Assembly: GCF_900095265.1 (NCBI RefSeq)
Contig: NZ_LT607663.1
Coordinates: 1 to 64,000, forward strand
Length of the DNA stretch: 64,000 nt
Direction: 5' to 3'
Source: Janthinobacterium sp. UMAB-56
GTDB lineage: Bacteria > Pseudomonadota > Gammaproteobacteria > Burkholderiales > Burkholderiaceae_D
Shown here: piece by piece, positions 35,515 to 44,910 of the stretch
Position numbering within the stretch: the first letter of the stretch is position 1
Layout: every line of letters begins with the position of its first letter
Position numbers and translations under genes: made by a program
The notes under the pieces: generated by a model
What the model saw: only the letters and a program-made list of their open reading frames with translations
The model's database searches: none
Told to the model about the DNA's origin: nothing

Positions 35515-36069
35515 ATGACCCCCTCCCGCTTCCTCGCCGTCACGCTGGGCCTGCTCAGCCCACTGCTGCACCTGGGCGCCCATGCCGCCGATTTCACGGT
35601 ATCGAGCACCGACATCGCCCCCGGCCAGACCCTGGCGAGCGCGCAAGTGTTCCAGGGCTTCGGCTGCACGGGTGGCAACCAGTCGCCGCAATTGTCGTGG
35701 CACGCTGCGCCAGCCGGTACCAAAAGCTATGCCATCACCCTGTACGACCCGGACGCGCCTACCGGTAGCGGCTGGTGGCACTGGAGCGTCTTCAATGTGC
35801 CCGCCAGCACTACTTCCTTGCCGGGCGGCGCCACGGCCAGCACCCTGCCAGCGGGCGCCGTGCAAGGACGCAACGATTACGGCGACAACTCCTACGGCGG
35901 CGCCTGCCCGCCGCCCGGCGACCAGCCGCACCGCTACCAGCTCACGGTCTGGGCCTTGAGCGTGGACAAGCTGCCACTGGACCAGCAGGCCAGCGGCGCC
36001 ATGCTCGGCTACATGCTCAACGCCAATGCACTGGGCAAGGCGCAGCTGACGGGACTGTATGGCAGATGA
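35515..36069 (+). CDS. Exported YbhB/YbcL-type PEBP-family protein
   Basis: This 184-residue protein has a signal peptide (residues 1-24, ending AHA) and the phosphatidylethanolamine-binding fold. Conserved runs are GGNQSPQLSWHAAPAGTKSYA, cited by its SPQLSWHAAPAGTKS core, then YDPDAPTGSGWWHWSVFNVP and GACPPPGDQPHRY. Function in bacteria is unknown. It overlaps the following AraC gene by 11 bases, so the two are translationally linked. Confidence 0.88.
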   Translation: MTPSRFLAVTLGLLSPLLHLGAHAADFTVSSTDIAPGQTLASAQVFQGFGCTGGNQSPQLSWHAAPAGTKSYAITLYDPDAPTGSGWWHWSVFNVPASTTSLPGGATASTLPAGAVQGRNDYGDNSYGGACPPPGDQPHRYQLTVWALSVDKLPLDQQASGAMLGYMLNANALGKAQLTGLYGR

Positions 36070-36880
36070 AATGGAAGCGGTTGCCCTGAGCGAACTGCGC
36101 ATCGCCCACGGCACCATCGAGGCGCGCCGCGCGCAAACCCTGCGCCGCGTGCCCGTCTTCCAGAGCGCCCTGTGCCGCGTGCGGCTAGGAACAAAACTGC
36201 TGGAATGGGGCGCTCGCCAGGCGCGCGCCGGCACGGGCGACGTGGTGCTGATGCCGGCGGGCCAGGAACTGGGCGTGGCCAACCTGCCCGGCGCGCAAGG
36301 CTACCGGGCGGAAGTGCTGAGTTTTTCACCAGCCCTCATCGCCCGTTTCCGTGCGCGCCATGGCGGCCTCGTCGATACCCAGCTGCAGCAGGCGGCTACG
36401 GCCAGCCTGTGCGTACCGCTCGATCCCCACGCAGCGCTGGCCTGGGACCAGCTGATGGCCAGCCTGGCCACGGGCAGCCCGCCCGCGCTGCTGGCGCACC
36501 AGGCCGAAGGCTTGCTGCTGGCCCTGGCCTTGGGCGGCCATTGCGGCCCGCTGCTGCTGGACCGCCGCGATCCGCTGGCCGCGCGCGTGCAGCAAGTACT
36601 GTTGCTGGACCCGGGCGCAGACTGGAGCGTTGCCATGGTGGCATCAAAATTGCACCTGGGCGCTTCCACCCTGCGCCGCCAGCTGGCCCTGGAACAGCGC
36701 CATTTCCGTGCCATCCTGGAAGACGTGCGCCTGGGACTGGCCTTGCAGGAATTGCAATCTGGCATCTTACCCATCGGCGACATCGCCGCCGCCTGCGGCT
36801 ACGCCTCGCCGTCGCGCTTTGCGGCCCGCTTCCGCCAGCACTACGGCCTGTCGCCACGCGACTTGCGCGCCACCCTGTAA
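36059..36880 (+). CDS. AraC-family transcriptional regulator
   Basis: The 273-residue soluble regulator has a cupin-like N-terminal part (MPAGQELGVANLPGAQGY region) and AraC helix-turn-helix motifs at about 180-265 (MVASKLHLGASTLRRQLAL, IGDIAAACGYASPSRFAARF). Its start overlaps the end of the PEBP gene, suggesting that it regulates its own operon or neighbours. Effector unknown. Confidence 0.87.
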   Translation: MADEMEAVALSELRIAHGTIEARRAQTLRRVPVFQSALCRVRLGTKLLEWGARQARAGTGDVVLMPAGQELGVANLPGAQGYRAEVLSFSPALIARFRARHGGLVDTQLQQAATASLCVPLDPHAALAWDQLMASLATGSPPALLAHQAEGLLLALALGGHCGPLLLDRRDPLAARVQQVLLLDPGADWSVAMVASKLHLGASTLRRQLALEQRHFRAILEDVRLGLALQELQSGILPIGDIAAACGYASPSRFAARFRQHYGLSPRDLRATL

Positions 36881-36911
36881 GCTCGCGCTAGCGCAAAATA
36901 CGCAACAAGCG

Positions 36912-36941
36912 CTGACAGCAGGGCGATTTTCTTGCTACTAT
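36912..36941 (+). promoter_or_regulatory. Promoter of the small His/Cys membrane protein gene, predicted leaderless
   Basis: CTGACA (36912-36917) and TACTAT (36936-36941) are separated by 18 bases. Transcription would begin about base 36948, which is the A of the ATG. No ribosome binding site precedes the gene, in keeping with a leaderless message. Confidence 0.45.
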
Positions 36942-36947
36942 GCGCCC

Positions 36948-37292
36948 ATGTCTTCCCGCCAGCCCACCCGCAAGCTTGCTCATCACGGTGCCGCCGCCCT
37001 CGCGCGCACGCCGTGGCGCCTGTGCGTGGCGCTGTTCAGTGCGCTGGCCCTCGTGTTCCTGCTGTCGACGGCCGCCTCGCACCTGCACAAGACGACCCTC
37101 GACGCGGAAGAGTGCGCGCTGTGCGCCACGGTCATCGACAAGGTGGCCGATATCGCCGTGCCGCCGGCCATCACCGAACCGCCCGCCCAGTTACTGCCCT
37201 ACCGCTTGCTGGCCATCGCGCCCGCCACCCTGGCACCCGTCGCCGCCCTCACCCTGCCGCCTGTGCGCGGCCCGCCTGCCGCCTCACTGTAG
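36948..37292 (+). CDS. Small membrane protein with His/Cys metal-site-like motif (DUF2946-like)
   Basis: This 114-residue protein has one hydrophobic helix (about residues 24-43), followed by a motif HLHK...CALC with His45, His47, Cys56 and Cys59. The remainder is Pro/Ala-rich. This resembles DUF2946-type proteins, often coded next to TonB-dependent receptors for metals. A periplasmic metal-binding role is inference. The TonB-dependent receptor gene follows 91 bases downstream. Confidence 0.6.
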   Translation: MSSRQPTRKLAHHGAAALARTPWRLCVALFSALALVFLLSTAASHLHKTTLDAEECALCATVIDKVADIAVPPAITEPPAQLLPYRLLAIAPATLAPVAALTLPPVRGPPAASL

Positions 37293-37383
37293 TTCCCACG
37301 CTGTCTTTCCTTTTTCAGGTTGTCCCTTGCCGCGCTTTCATGCGCGCCGGGCCGCCTGGCGTTGACTATTTTTGAGGTTTACC

Positions 37384-39537
37384 ATGCAACACACTCCCCG
37401 TTTGAGCGCGCTGTCGCTCGCCCTTGCCAGCCTGTTTACTGTTTCCGCCCACGCCGCCGAAGCCACCACCGCCACCGATGCTGCACCGCAAGACATGCAA
37501 AAAGTGCAAGTCACGTCCGCCCATTTGAAAAGCGCGCGCATCGAACTGTCGCCGAAAGTCGGCACCACCATCTACAGCATCGACAGCCACATGGTCGACA
37601 TGCTGGGCCAGGGCGACAACACGCCATTCAATGAAGTGCTGCTGCGCTTGCCGGGCGTATCGCAGGATTCGAAGGGTTCCGGTGCGCTGCACGTGCGCGA
37701 CGACCATGCCAATGTGCAATACCGCATCAATGGCGTGCAGCTACCGGAAAGCATCAGCGGTTTCGGCCAGTCGATCGACACGCGCTTGATCGACAAGACG
37801 GATTTCATGACGGGCGCCTTGCCGGCCCAGTTCGGCCTGCGTACGGCCGGGATTGTCGATATTGAAACGAAGGAGGGGGGACTCACGCCAGGCGGGCGCA
37901 TCGGCATCATGGTCGGCAGCCACGACCATGTGGAGCCGAGTGCCGAATTTTTCGGCAGCGTCGGCAAGTTCAATTACTACCTGTCCGGCAGCTACCTGGG
38001 CAATTCCCTGGGCGTGGAAAACCCGCAAGACACGCGCAGTGCCCTGCACGACAAGACGCGCCAGAATAAATCGTTCGGCAGCCTGTCATATTTCCTCGAT
38101 GACAACACGCGCCTGGGCGCCATGTTCGGCACCTATAACGGCCGCTTCCAGATTCCCAACAATCCGAACCAGGCGCCGGGCTTTTCGCTCGATGGCCACA
38201 GCGATGCGCAGGCGGGCACGTCCAGCCTGCCATCGTCGCAGCTGAATGAAAACCAGCGCGAAGTGAACCGCTTCCTCGTGCTGTCGCTGCAAAAAAGCCT
38301 GGGCGACGTCAATTACCAGGTGTCGGCCTTCCACCAGTATTCGGAACTGCACTTCACGCCCGATGCCATTGGCGACCTGATCTACAACGGCGTGGCCTCG
38401 GACTCGCGCCGCGCGAACAGCGCCTCCGGTGCCCAGTTCGACATCAGCTACAAATTGCACCAGGACCACACCGTGCGCGCGGGCCTGGCCTACACGCGCC
38501 AGAAAACGACGAGCGACAACACGGTGGCCGTCTTCCCCGCCATGGACGGCGCGCAAACCTCCAGCACGCCGATCACGGTGCTGGACAACAGCGGCAAGAC
38601 GGGCACCCTGGCCAGTTTTTACCTGCAGGATGAATGGCATATCAGCAAACCCCTGACCCTCAACTATGGCGCCCGCTTCGACAAGGTCTCGGCCTACACG
38701 AGCGAGCAGCAATGGAGCCCGCGCGTCAATCTGGCGTACCAGATCGCGCCGGGCACGGCCCTGCACGCAGGCTATTCGCGCTACTTCACGCCACCGCCGC
38801 AGGAACTGGCGGCGCAGGGCAGCATCGACCTGTATGCGAACACGACGAATGCGCCGGAAATTGGCCAGTCGGACAACGTCAAGGCCGAGCGCACGCATTA
38901 CTACGACGTGGGCATCAGCCACCAAGTCAGCCAAAAGCTGACCGTGACGGCGGATGTGTATTATAAAAAAATTAATAACCTGCTGGACGAAGGCCAGTTC
39001 GGCCAGGCATTGATCTTGACGCCATTCAACTATGCGGACGGCTACGCCAAGGGCCTGGAGTTATCCGCCATCTACAGCGAGAAAAACTGGGGCCTGTTCC
39101 TCAACGCCAGTACGCAAAAGGCGCAGGGACGCAACATCAATTCGGGCCAGGCGCTGTTTGGCGCCGATGAGTTGAATTACATCAGTAAACACTATGTCTA
39201 CCTCGATCACGACCAGAAGTACACGCTGTCCGGTGGTGGCCATTATCACTTTGGCGATTCACAAGTGAGCGCTGACTTCCTGTATGGCAGCGGCCTGCGC
39301 TTGACCCCGGACGGCGGCGCGCCGAATTCCGGACATTTGCCGAGTTACTTCACTGTCAATACGGCGCTCACGCACACGTGGAAAAATACGCCGGTCGGCA
39401 AGGTGGAAGGACGGCTGGCCCTGATCAACCTGTTCGACAAGTCGTATCTGCTGCGCGACGGTTCCGGCGTGGGCGTGGGGGCACCGCAATACGGCGCCCG
39501 CCGCAGCCTGTACGCGGGCCTGTCGACAAGCTTTTAA
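37384..39537 (+). CDS. TonB-dependent outer-membrane receptor
   Basis: The 717-residue protein has a signal peptide (residues 1-24, ending AHA), a plug domain at about 45-165 (VLLRLPGVSQDSKG, YRINGVQLPES) and a 22-strand-type barrel ending in the typical C-terminal phenylalanine (YAGLSTSF). GAGG lies seven bases before ATG 37384; an in-frame TTG at 37372 is less likely. The ligand is unknown. The His/Cys protein upstream hints at a metal or metal complex. Confidence 0.88.
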   Translation: MQHTPRLSALSLALASLFTVSAHAAEATTATDAAPQDMQKVQVTSAHLKSARIELSPKVGTTIYSIDSHMVDMLGQGDNTPFNEVLLRLPGVSQDSKGSGALHVRDDHANVQYRINGVQLPESISGFGQSIDTRLIDKTDFMTGALPAQFGLRTAGIVDIETKEGGLTPGGRIGIMVGSHDHVEPSAEFFGSVGKFNYYLSGSYLGNSLGVENPQDTRSALHDKTRQNKSFGSLSYFLDDNTRLGAMFGTYNGRFQIPNNPNQAPGFSLDGHSDAQAGTSSLPSSQLNENQREVNRFLVLSLQKSLGDVNYQVSAFHQYSELHFTPDAIGDLIYNGVASDSRRANSASGAQFDISYKLHQDHTVRAGLAYTRQKTTSDNTVAVFPAMDGAQTSSTPITVLDNSGKTGTLASFYLQDEWHISKPLTLNYGARFDKVSAYTSEQQWSPRVNLAYQIAPGTALHAGYSRYFTPPPQELAAQGSIDLYANTTNAPEIGQSDNVKAERTHYYDVGISHQVSQKLTVTADVYYKKINNLLDEGQFGQALILTPFNYADGYAKGLELSAIYSEKNWGLFLNASTQKAQGRNINSGQALFGADELNYISKHYVYLDHDQKYTLSGGGHYHFGDSQVSADFLYGSGLRLTPDGGAPNSGHLPSYFTVNTALTHTWKNTPVGKVEGRLALINLFDKSYLLRDGSGVGVGAPQYGARRSLYAGLSTSF

Positions 39538-39629
39538 CCGTTACGTGCGAAGACGGCGGCAGGGTGCAACGCCTGCCGCTGTCGGTTGCCGTCAGGACTC
39601 AGCTATCGTCCCACTAGGCGCGAAGTAGC

Positions 39630-39665
39630 AAAAAAAAGCCGCCCGGCTCTGCAGCGGGCGGCTTT
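39630..39665 (-). terminator. Rho-independent terminator of lipB-lipA
   Basis: AAAGCCGCCCG (39635-39645) pairs with CGGGCGGCTTT (39655-39665). On the minus strand the stem is followed by eight T residues (complement of 39630-39637), 18 bases after the lipA stop. On the plus strand only three T follow, so it is weaker there for the receptor gene. Confidence 0.88.
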
Positions 39666-39682
39666 GATCTGGCGCAAGGGGC

Positions 39683-40690
39683 TTAGAAATTCAGCGCCGA
39701 TTCCACGCCGGCGCTATGCGCCTGTTCATCCGCGTGGTACGAGCTGCGCACCATGGCGCCCACGGCGGCGTGCGTGAAGCCCATTTTATACGCTTCCTCT
39801 TCGAACATCTTGAACACGTCCGGGTGCACGTAGCGGCGCACGGGCAAGTGGCTGTTCGACGGTGCCAGGTATTGGCCGATGGTCAGCATGTCGATGTCGT
39901 GCTCGCGCATGTCGCGCATGACTTGCAGGATTTCCTCGTCCGTCTCGCCCAGGCCCACCATGATGCCCGACTTGGTTTTCACGTCAGGGTACATGGCCTT
40001 GAAATCTTTCAGCAGTTTCAAGGAATGCAGGTAGTCCGAACCAGGGCGCGCTTCCTTGTACAGGCGCGGCGCCGTTTCCAGGTTGTGATTCATCACGTCA
40101 GGCAAGCCATCCTTGAACAACAGCAGGGCTTTTTCCAGGCGGCCACGGAAGTCCGGCACCAGCACTTCGATGCGGGTGTTCGGCGACAGGGCGCGCGTTT
40201 GCTGGATGCACTCGACGAAGTGGCCGGCACCGCCGTCGCGCAAGTCATCGCGGTCGACGGAAGTGATGACGACGTAGTTCAAGCGCAGCTTGGCGATGGT
40301 TTTCGACAGGTTGGCCGGCTCTTCCTTGTCCAGCGGATCAGGACGGCCATGGCCGACGTCGCAGAACGGGCAGCGGCGCGTGCACTTGTCACCCATGATC
40401 ATGAAAGTGGCCGTACCCTTGCCGAAGCATTCACCGATATTCGGGCAGCTGGCTTCTTCGCACACGGTCACGAGCTTGTTTTCGCGCAGGATGTCCTTGA
40501 TTTCATAGAAACGCGTCGATGCCGACGCGGCCTTGACGCGGATCCAGTCCGGCTTTTTCAGGCGCTCGATCTGCTCGATCGGGACGATCTTGATCGGGAT
40601 GCGCGACGTCTTGCTGGCGCCTTTTTGCTTTTCGCTCGGGTTGTAGGCGGGAGCGGCGGGGGCGGTGCTGGAAATGGTCTCAGAAGTCAT
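39683..40690 (-). CDS. lipA: Lipoyl synthase
   Basis: LipA inserts two sulphur atoms into octanoyl groups on lipoyl domains. The 335-residue radical-SAM enzyme has the auxiliary cluster [12 protein letters not shown] and the SAM cluster CTRRCPFC, plus the C-terminal serine ligand region VRSSYHAD. An earlier in-frame ATG at 40735 overlaps the lipB stop, and both starts are plausible; the one at 40690 gives the more usual N-terminus. Confidence 0.94.
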   Translation of the reverse strand: MTSETISSTAPAAPAYNPSEKQKGASKTSRIPIKIVPIEQIERLKKPDWIRVKAASASTRFYEIKDILRENKLVTVCEEASCPNIGECFGKGTATFMIMGDKCTRRCPFCDVGHGRPDPLDKEEPANLSKTIAKLRLNYVVITSVDRDDLRDGGAGHFVECIQQTRALSPNTRIEVLVPDFRGRLEKALLLFKDGLPDVMNHNLETAPRLYKEARPGSDYLHSLKLLKDFKAMYPDVKTKSGIMVGLGETDEEILQVMRDMREHDIDMLTIGQYLAPSNSHLPVRRYVHPDVFKMFEEEAYKMGFTHAAVGAMVRSSYHADEQAHSAGVESALNF

Positions 40691-40727
40691 GGCTGCAAGC
40701 CCTTGTCGGGCGAGTTGGTTTGTTTGC

Positions 40728-41432
40728 TCAGGCATCTGCTGCCTGAGGCGCGCCTGCGGCGCTGTTTACTTCGCTTACATCGAGTAATACGGTCAATTCG
40801 TGGGCCAGGGCCCGCTGCACTTCGGCCAGCGGCACCACGACGCCCATGCTGCGCATGTCCACCGTCTTCAGGCCGGAATAGCCGCAGGGGTTAATCCAGG
40901 AAAACGGCGCCAGGTCCATCGCCACGTTGAGCGATACGCCATGGTAGGTGCAGCCGTTGCCGCGCACTTTCAAGCCCAGCGCGGCGATCTTCGCACCCTT
41001 GCTAGGCCCGCCGGCAATATAGATGCCAGGCGCGCCATCGATGCGCTCGCCAGCGAGATTATACGCCGCCAGCACGTTGATGATGGCTTGCTCGATTTTA
41101 TGCACGAACTGGCGCGCATACAGCTTGCCGCCCGGCTTGTTGCGGCGCAGATCCATCAACAAATAAATCACCACCTGGCCGGGACCGTGGAACGTCACTT
41201 CGCCGCCCCGGTCCGTCTGCACCACAGGCACATTCTCTGCGCCGGCCAGCAAATGGCCGCGGTCGGCCGCCAGGCCCAGCGTGAACACGGGCGGATGCTC
41301 GACGATCCACAATTCGTCGCGCGTGTCCGTCGTGCGCGCATCGGTGAAGGCGCGCATGGCGGCAAAGGTCGGCTCGTAATCGACGCGGCCCAGCTCGCGG
41401 ATCAGCGCCACTTCGGTTCGGGTGGTGGTCAT
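40728..41432 (-). CDS. lipB: Octanoyltransferase
   Basis: LipB moves octanoyl from acyl-carrier protein to lipoyl domains, the step before LipA. The 234-residue protein has the conserved [13 protein letters not shown] run, the lysine in KIAALGLKV and the catalytic cysteine in [16 protein letters not shown] 41432 is preferred over TTG 41450. In many Proteobacteria the gene upstream is ybeD; here a MocR/exporter pair lies between them. Confidence 0.94.
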   Translation of the reverse strand: MTTTRTEVALIRELGRVDYEPTFAAMRAFTDARTTDTRDELWIVEHPPVFTLGLAADRGHLLAGAENVPVVQTDRGGEVTFHGPGQVVIYLLMDLRRNKPGGKLYARQFVHKIEQAIINVLAAYNLAGERIDGAPGIYIAGGPSKGAKIAALGLKVRGNGCTYHGVSLNVAMDLAPFSWINPCGYSGLKTVDMRSMGVVVPLAEVQRALAHELTVLLDVSEVNSAAGAPQAADA

Positions 41433-41485
41433 GACAGATTCAGTGCTCAAGCGGCGAAGCCGTGATTATAAGCCAGGCCGCCATT

Positions 41486-42958
41486 TCATTCAGCCGCGGG
41501 CGCGGGCAACAGCAACAAATTGCCCAATTTTTGTGCAGCGTGGCGCACCTGGGCCAGGCTCAGCGCCGTGTAGCCCAGCAGCACGGCCGGCGCCAGCTTT
41601 GCGCTATGGCAAAAATCACCAAGCGGCTGCAGCGCCAGCCCCTCCTGCGCGGCACGCGCGCAAAACGCCCGCTCGTCGCTGTCCGGCGGCAGCCACAGCA
41701 CGCAATGGAAGCCCGCCTGCTGGCCGGAAATGGCGTAGCGCCCGGGGGCGATCTGCTCGAGGCAGGCCAGCAGCAGATCGCGCCGCTCCTTGTAGGCCAG
41801 GCGCGCCTGGCGCAGATGGCGCACGAAAGCGCCTTCCTCCATCCAGGCGGCCAGCGCCAGCTGCTGGGTCACGCCCACGGAGCGGCCCGTCAACTGCACG
41901 ATGCGCAACAGTTGCGGGCGCAAGGCGGGCGGCAGCACCATGAAGCCCACGCGCAGGCCGGCAAACAGCGTCTTGTTAAAACTACCACAATAGATCACGC
42001 GCTGATACTGGTCCAGCGCCTTCAGGGCCGCCAGCGGTGCGCTGTGGTAATTGAATTCGCTGTCGTAATCGTCTTCCACCACCCAGGCACCGTGGTCATT
42101 CGCCCATTCCAGCAAGGCCAGGCGGCGCGTGACGGACATGGTCACGCCCAGCGGCGACTGGTGCGCCGGCGTCACATACGCCAGGCTGGCGTCCGCGTGC
42201 GCGGCCAGGGCCGCGCAATCGATGCCCTCGGCGTCGACGGCTATGTCCACGGGCACGGCACCCGCCAGGGAGAACAGGGCGCGCGCGGCCGGGTAGCCGG
42301 GCTCTTCAAGGCAAACCTTGTCGCCATCGCGCACGATGCTGCGCGCCAGCAAATCGATCGCGTGGCGGATGCCGGTCGTGACAACGATGTCTTGCGGATC
42401 GCAGCGGATGCCGCGGTACTTGGCGAGGAAATCGGCGATCTGCTGGCGCAACTGGGGCAAGCCGGCCGGATCGGCGCTGCACAGCTGCTCCGGCGTGGCA
42501 GCCGCCAGCGCCCGCGTGGCGCACTTGGACCAGGCGGCCATGGGAAACAGGCTGGCGTCGGCGCGCCGGGCAACGAAGGGCAAGCCGTCGCGCACGCCCG
42601 TGTCCGGGGCCGATGCGGGCACGACGGCCGACGCGGCCGGGGCGGCATCGCCGAAGCCTGCCATCAGGAAACGTTCCGGCACCACGGCGCACACGCGCGT
42701 GCCGGACCCGGGCACGCGCGTCACGTACGCTTCCGCATGCAGGCGGTCGAATACCGTTTCAATGGTGCCGCGCGACAACTCCCAGCGTTCGGCCAGGGTG
42801 CGGCTGGACGGCAAACGGCTGCCCGCCGGCAGCATCTTCGTCAGGATGGCCGAGCGCAGCGCTTCATAGGCGCCATCCTGCTTGTTGACGCCCGCCTTGG
42901 CTAGCCAGCTGGTGGGGCGGGGCAAATCCAGGGCGTGCGGTGATTTTCCTCGCGGCAT
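41486..42958 (-). CDS. MocR-type (GntR/aminotransferase fusion) regulator
   Basis: The 490-residue protein joins a GntR winged helix at about 25-95 (LPSSRTLAERWELSRGTIETV, cited by its ELSRGTIETVFDRL core) to a class-I aminotransferase domain, with the PLP lysine in GSFNKTLFAGLRVG. MocR proteins use PLP or its adducts as effector. It is divergent from the Bcr/CflA exporter gene, the usual regulator-target arrangement. Target and inducer are unknown. Confidence 0.88.
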   Translation of the reverse strand: MPRGKSPHALDLPRPTSWLAKAGVNKQDGAYEALRSAILTKMLPAGSRLPSSRTLAERWELSRGTIETVFDRLHAEAYVTRVPGSGTRVCAVVPERFLMAGFGDAAPAASAVVPASAPDTGVRDGLPFVARRADASLFPMAAWSKCATRALAAATPEQLCSADPAGLPQLRQQIADFLAKYRGIRCDPQDIVVTTGIRHAIDLLARSIVRDGDKVCLEEPGYPAARALFSLAGAVPVDIAVDAEGIDCAALAAHADASLAYVTPAHQSPLGVTMSVTRRLALLEWANDHGAWVVEDDYDSEFNYHSAPLAALKALDQYQRVIYCGSFNKTLFAGLRVGFMVLPPALRPQLLRIVQLTGRSVGVTQQLALAAWMEEGAFVRHLRQARLAYKERRDLLLACLEQIAPGRYAISGQQAGFHCVLWLPPDSDERAFCARAAQEGLALQPLGDFCHSAKLAPAVLLGYTALSLAQVRHAAQKLGNLLLLPAPAAE

Positions 42959-43074
42959 GATAATCGTCCAAGTGGTCCAATGCGTTTTCTGATGACTGGC
43001 ACTTCGCATTACACCACAACCGTTCTACTCTCACCGTTCTGGTGCGCCAGCGGGGCGCACGCATGAAGGAACAC

Positions 43075-44295
43075 ATGAGAGGATCGTGTAAAACAATGCA
43101 GAAACAACTCGCTGTATGGGCCTGGGGCGGCATCGTGCTGCTGCTGGTCTGCCTGTCGCGCATCAGCATCGACATCTATTTACCATCGCTGCCGGCCATG
43201 GCCGATGCCCTGCATGCCAGCGATGCCCAGCTGCAACTGACCCTGAGCCTGTTCATGGCCGGCTCGGCCGCCTCGATGCTGGCTTGCGGGCCGCTGGCCG
43301 ACCGTTACGGCCGCCGTCCCGTGCTGCTGGCCGGCACCGGCATTTATGTGCTCGCCAGCATCGTCTGCAGCCTCACTTCCGATGTGCATGTGCTGATCGC
43401 CGCGCGCGTGCTGCAGGCGTTCGGCGGCTGCAGCGGCACCATCATCGGCCGGGTCATGGTGCGCGACCGCTTCGATGCCGCCACGCAGGCGCGCATGCTG
43501 GGGAAAATCTCGATGGTGATGGGCCTGTCGCCGATCCTGGCGCCGCTGGCCGGCAGCGTGCTCGATGCGGCGTTCGGCTGGCGCGCCGTATTTGGCGTGC
43601 TGTGCCTGCTGGGCGCGCTGTCGCTGGGCTTGATCGCCGCCTACGTGCCGGAAACCAAGCCGGCCAGCGTCGTTCCACAGGGAAATACCCTGGCGCTATA
43701 CCGACGCCTGCTGGGCGACGCGTATTTCCTGCGCTATGCGCTGGCCATCGGCTGCGTGTATTGCACGTATTTCCCCTTCATCGCGGAATCGTCCGTGTTG
43801 TTGCAAAGAGGCATGCATCTGTCGCCCGGCGCCTATGCGCTGGTGTTCGCGCTGACGGTCAGCGGCTATATCGCAGGGTCGAGCCTGTTCCGCGCCCTGG
43901 GACCGCGTCTGGGTGCCGATTATCTGCTGGGTGTGGCGGTGCTGTTGAATGTGGCGGGCGCGGCTTGCTTGTTGCTGGCTGGCAGCCTGGCGCCGCAGTA
44001 CGTGGCGTCGCTGGTGGCGCCCATGCTGCTGGTGATGGTGTCGGTGGGCATGGCCATCCCGGCTTGCCAGCTGGCCGTGCTGCAGCCGTATGGCGCCCAG
44101 GCGGGCAGCGCCTCTGGCCTGTTCTTCTTCGTCCAGATGGCGCTCACGGCCGGCTGCGGCGCCATCATCGCTGCCATCACGGACGGCAGCGAAAAACCGC
44201 TGCTATGGGTAACGGCGGCGGCCAGCGCGGCCTTTGCCCTGGTGTGGCGGCTGACGAAACGCCAGCCCGCCAGGGCAACAGCATGTCTTACATGA
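43075..44295 (+). CDS. Bcr/CflA-type MFS drug-resistance transporter
   Basis: This 406-residue protein has about 12 membrane helices and the DHA1 signature ADRYGRRPVLL between helices 2 and 3, with LSRISIDIYLPSLPAMADAL in helix 1. The Bcr group exports drugs such as bicyclomycin, or dipeptides and cysteine. ATG 43075 has AAGGA just upstream; ATG 43096 is a possible alternative. The gene is divergent from the MocR regulator and its last eight bases overlap the end of ybeD. Confidence 0.85.
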   Translation: MRGSCKTMQKQLAVWAWGGIVLLLVCLSRISIDIYLPSLPAMADALHASDAQLQLTLSLFMAGSAASMLACGPLADRYGRRPVLLAGTGIYVLASIVCSLTSDVHVLIAARVLQAFGGCSGTIIGRVMVRDRFDAATQARMLGKISMVMGLSPILAPLAGSVLDAAFGWRAVFGVLCLLGALSLGLIAAYVPETKPASVVPQGNTLALYRRLLGDAYFLRYALAIGCVYCTYFPFIAESSVLLQRGMHLSPGAYALVFALTVSGYIAGSSLFRALGPRLGADYLLGVAVLLNVAGAACLLLAGSLAPQYVASLVAPMLLVMVSVGMAIPACQLAVLQPYGAQAGSASGLFFFVQMALTAGCGAIIAAITDGSEKPLLWVTAAASAAFALVWRLTKRQPARATACLT

Positions 44296-44584
44296 CGATC
44301 TTGACCATCGGGTGGCCCGACAGCGCCATGTACAGCGCGTCGAGCTGTTCGCGGCTGATGGCGCGCACGGTGACGGTCAGGCCCGTGTAATTGCCCTTGC
44401 CCGAGGGGCGCTCTTCCATGCGGCCCACGTGGAAGGTCGGATCGTGGCTGATGACCAGTTCCAGCATGGTCGGGGCGAAGTCGACATGCGTCGGGCCCAT
44501 GATCTTGATGGGAAAGTCGCTCGGGTATTCAATCAGCGATTCGCTGGGAGGAATCGTGACTTCGGTGGGTGGGGTCGTTTGCAT
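44288..44584 (-). CDS. ybeD: YbeD-family (UPF0250 / DUF493) protein
   Basis: The 98-residue protein has the ACT-like YbeD pattern: YPSDFPIKIMG, then HDPTFHVGRMEERPSGKGNY and YTGLTVTVRAISREQL. The family is usually coded beside lipB, and its role is not known. Here it is separated from lipB by 2.8 kb holding the MocR and exporter genes, and converges with the exporter gene. Confidence 0.92.
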   Translation of the reverse strand: MQTTPPTEVTIPPSESLIEYPSDFPIKIMGPTHVDFAPTMLELVISHDPTFHVGRMEERPSGKGNYTGLTVTVRAISREQLDALYMALSGHPMVKIVM

Positions 44585-44910
44585 GGGAAATCCAATCAGT
44601 GCCGGTCAGAACAGGCGGCGCGGCGCATGGCGCGCGGCGACTGCATAAAAGCGTATTGTAGCCAACTTTGGCAGCGCCTGCGCCCGTTGCCATGGCGCCG
44701 GCGTGGCGGAAAAAAAAAGCCAGCTTTGTAAGCTGGCGAAAACTATTTCGTTTGAACAAAATAGCCGGAAAAATCGGTGTTGTCATGCAGTGGAGAAGCA
44801 GTGGTCGTACTGTAGACAAAATACGCCGCCATTACCCTCTGCATGCGACGAACTGCCGCTTTTTCGGCCTGAATGTCGATACGGCGCGACAGGCGGTGCG
44901 GCAAGCTCTG
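44585..44910. other. Gene-free stretch between ybeD and the FecR-domain gene
   Basis: The 326 bases contain the terminator at 44710-44737 and probably the ybeD promoter on the minus strand. Weak open frames cross it on both strands, but none has a ribosome site or a recognisable product. I see no other structure in it. Confidence 0.5.
44710..44737 (-). terminator. Rho-independent terminator after the FecR-domain gene
   Basis: GCCAGCTT (44719-44726) and AAGCTGGC (44730-44737) form a stem with loop TGT. On the minus strand nine T residues follow. It lies 173 bases after the FecR gene stop and would end that transcript before ybeD. Confidence 0.85.

Noticed and set aside
39553-39580. Hairpin GCGGCAGG/CCTGCCGC just after the TonB receptor gene
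   Set aside because: The stem is only eight bases, the loop is eight bases and no T-run follows, so I do not call it a terminator.
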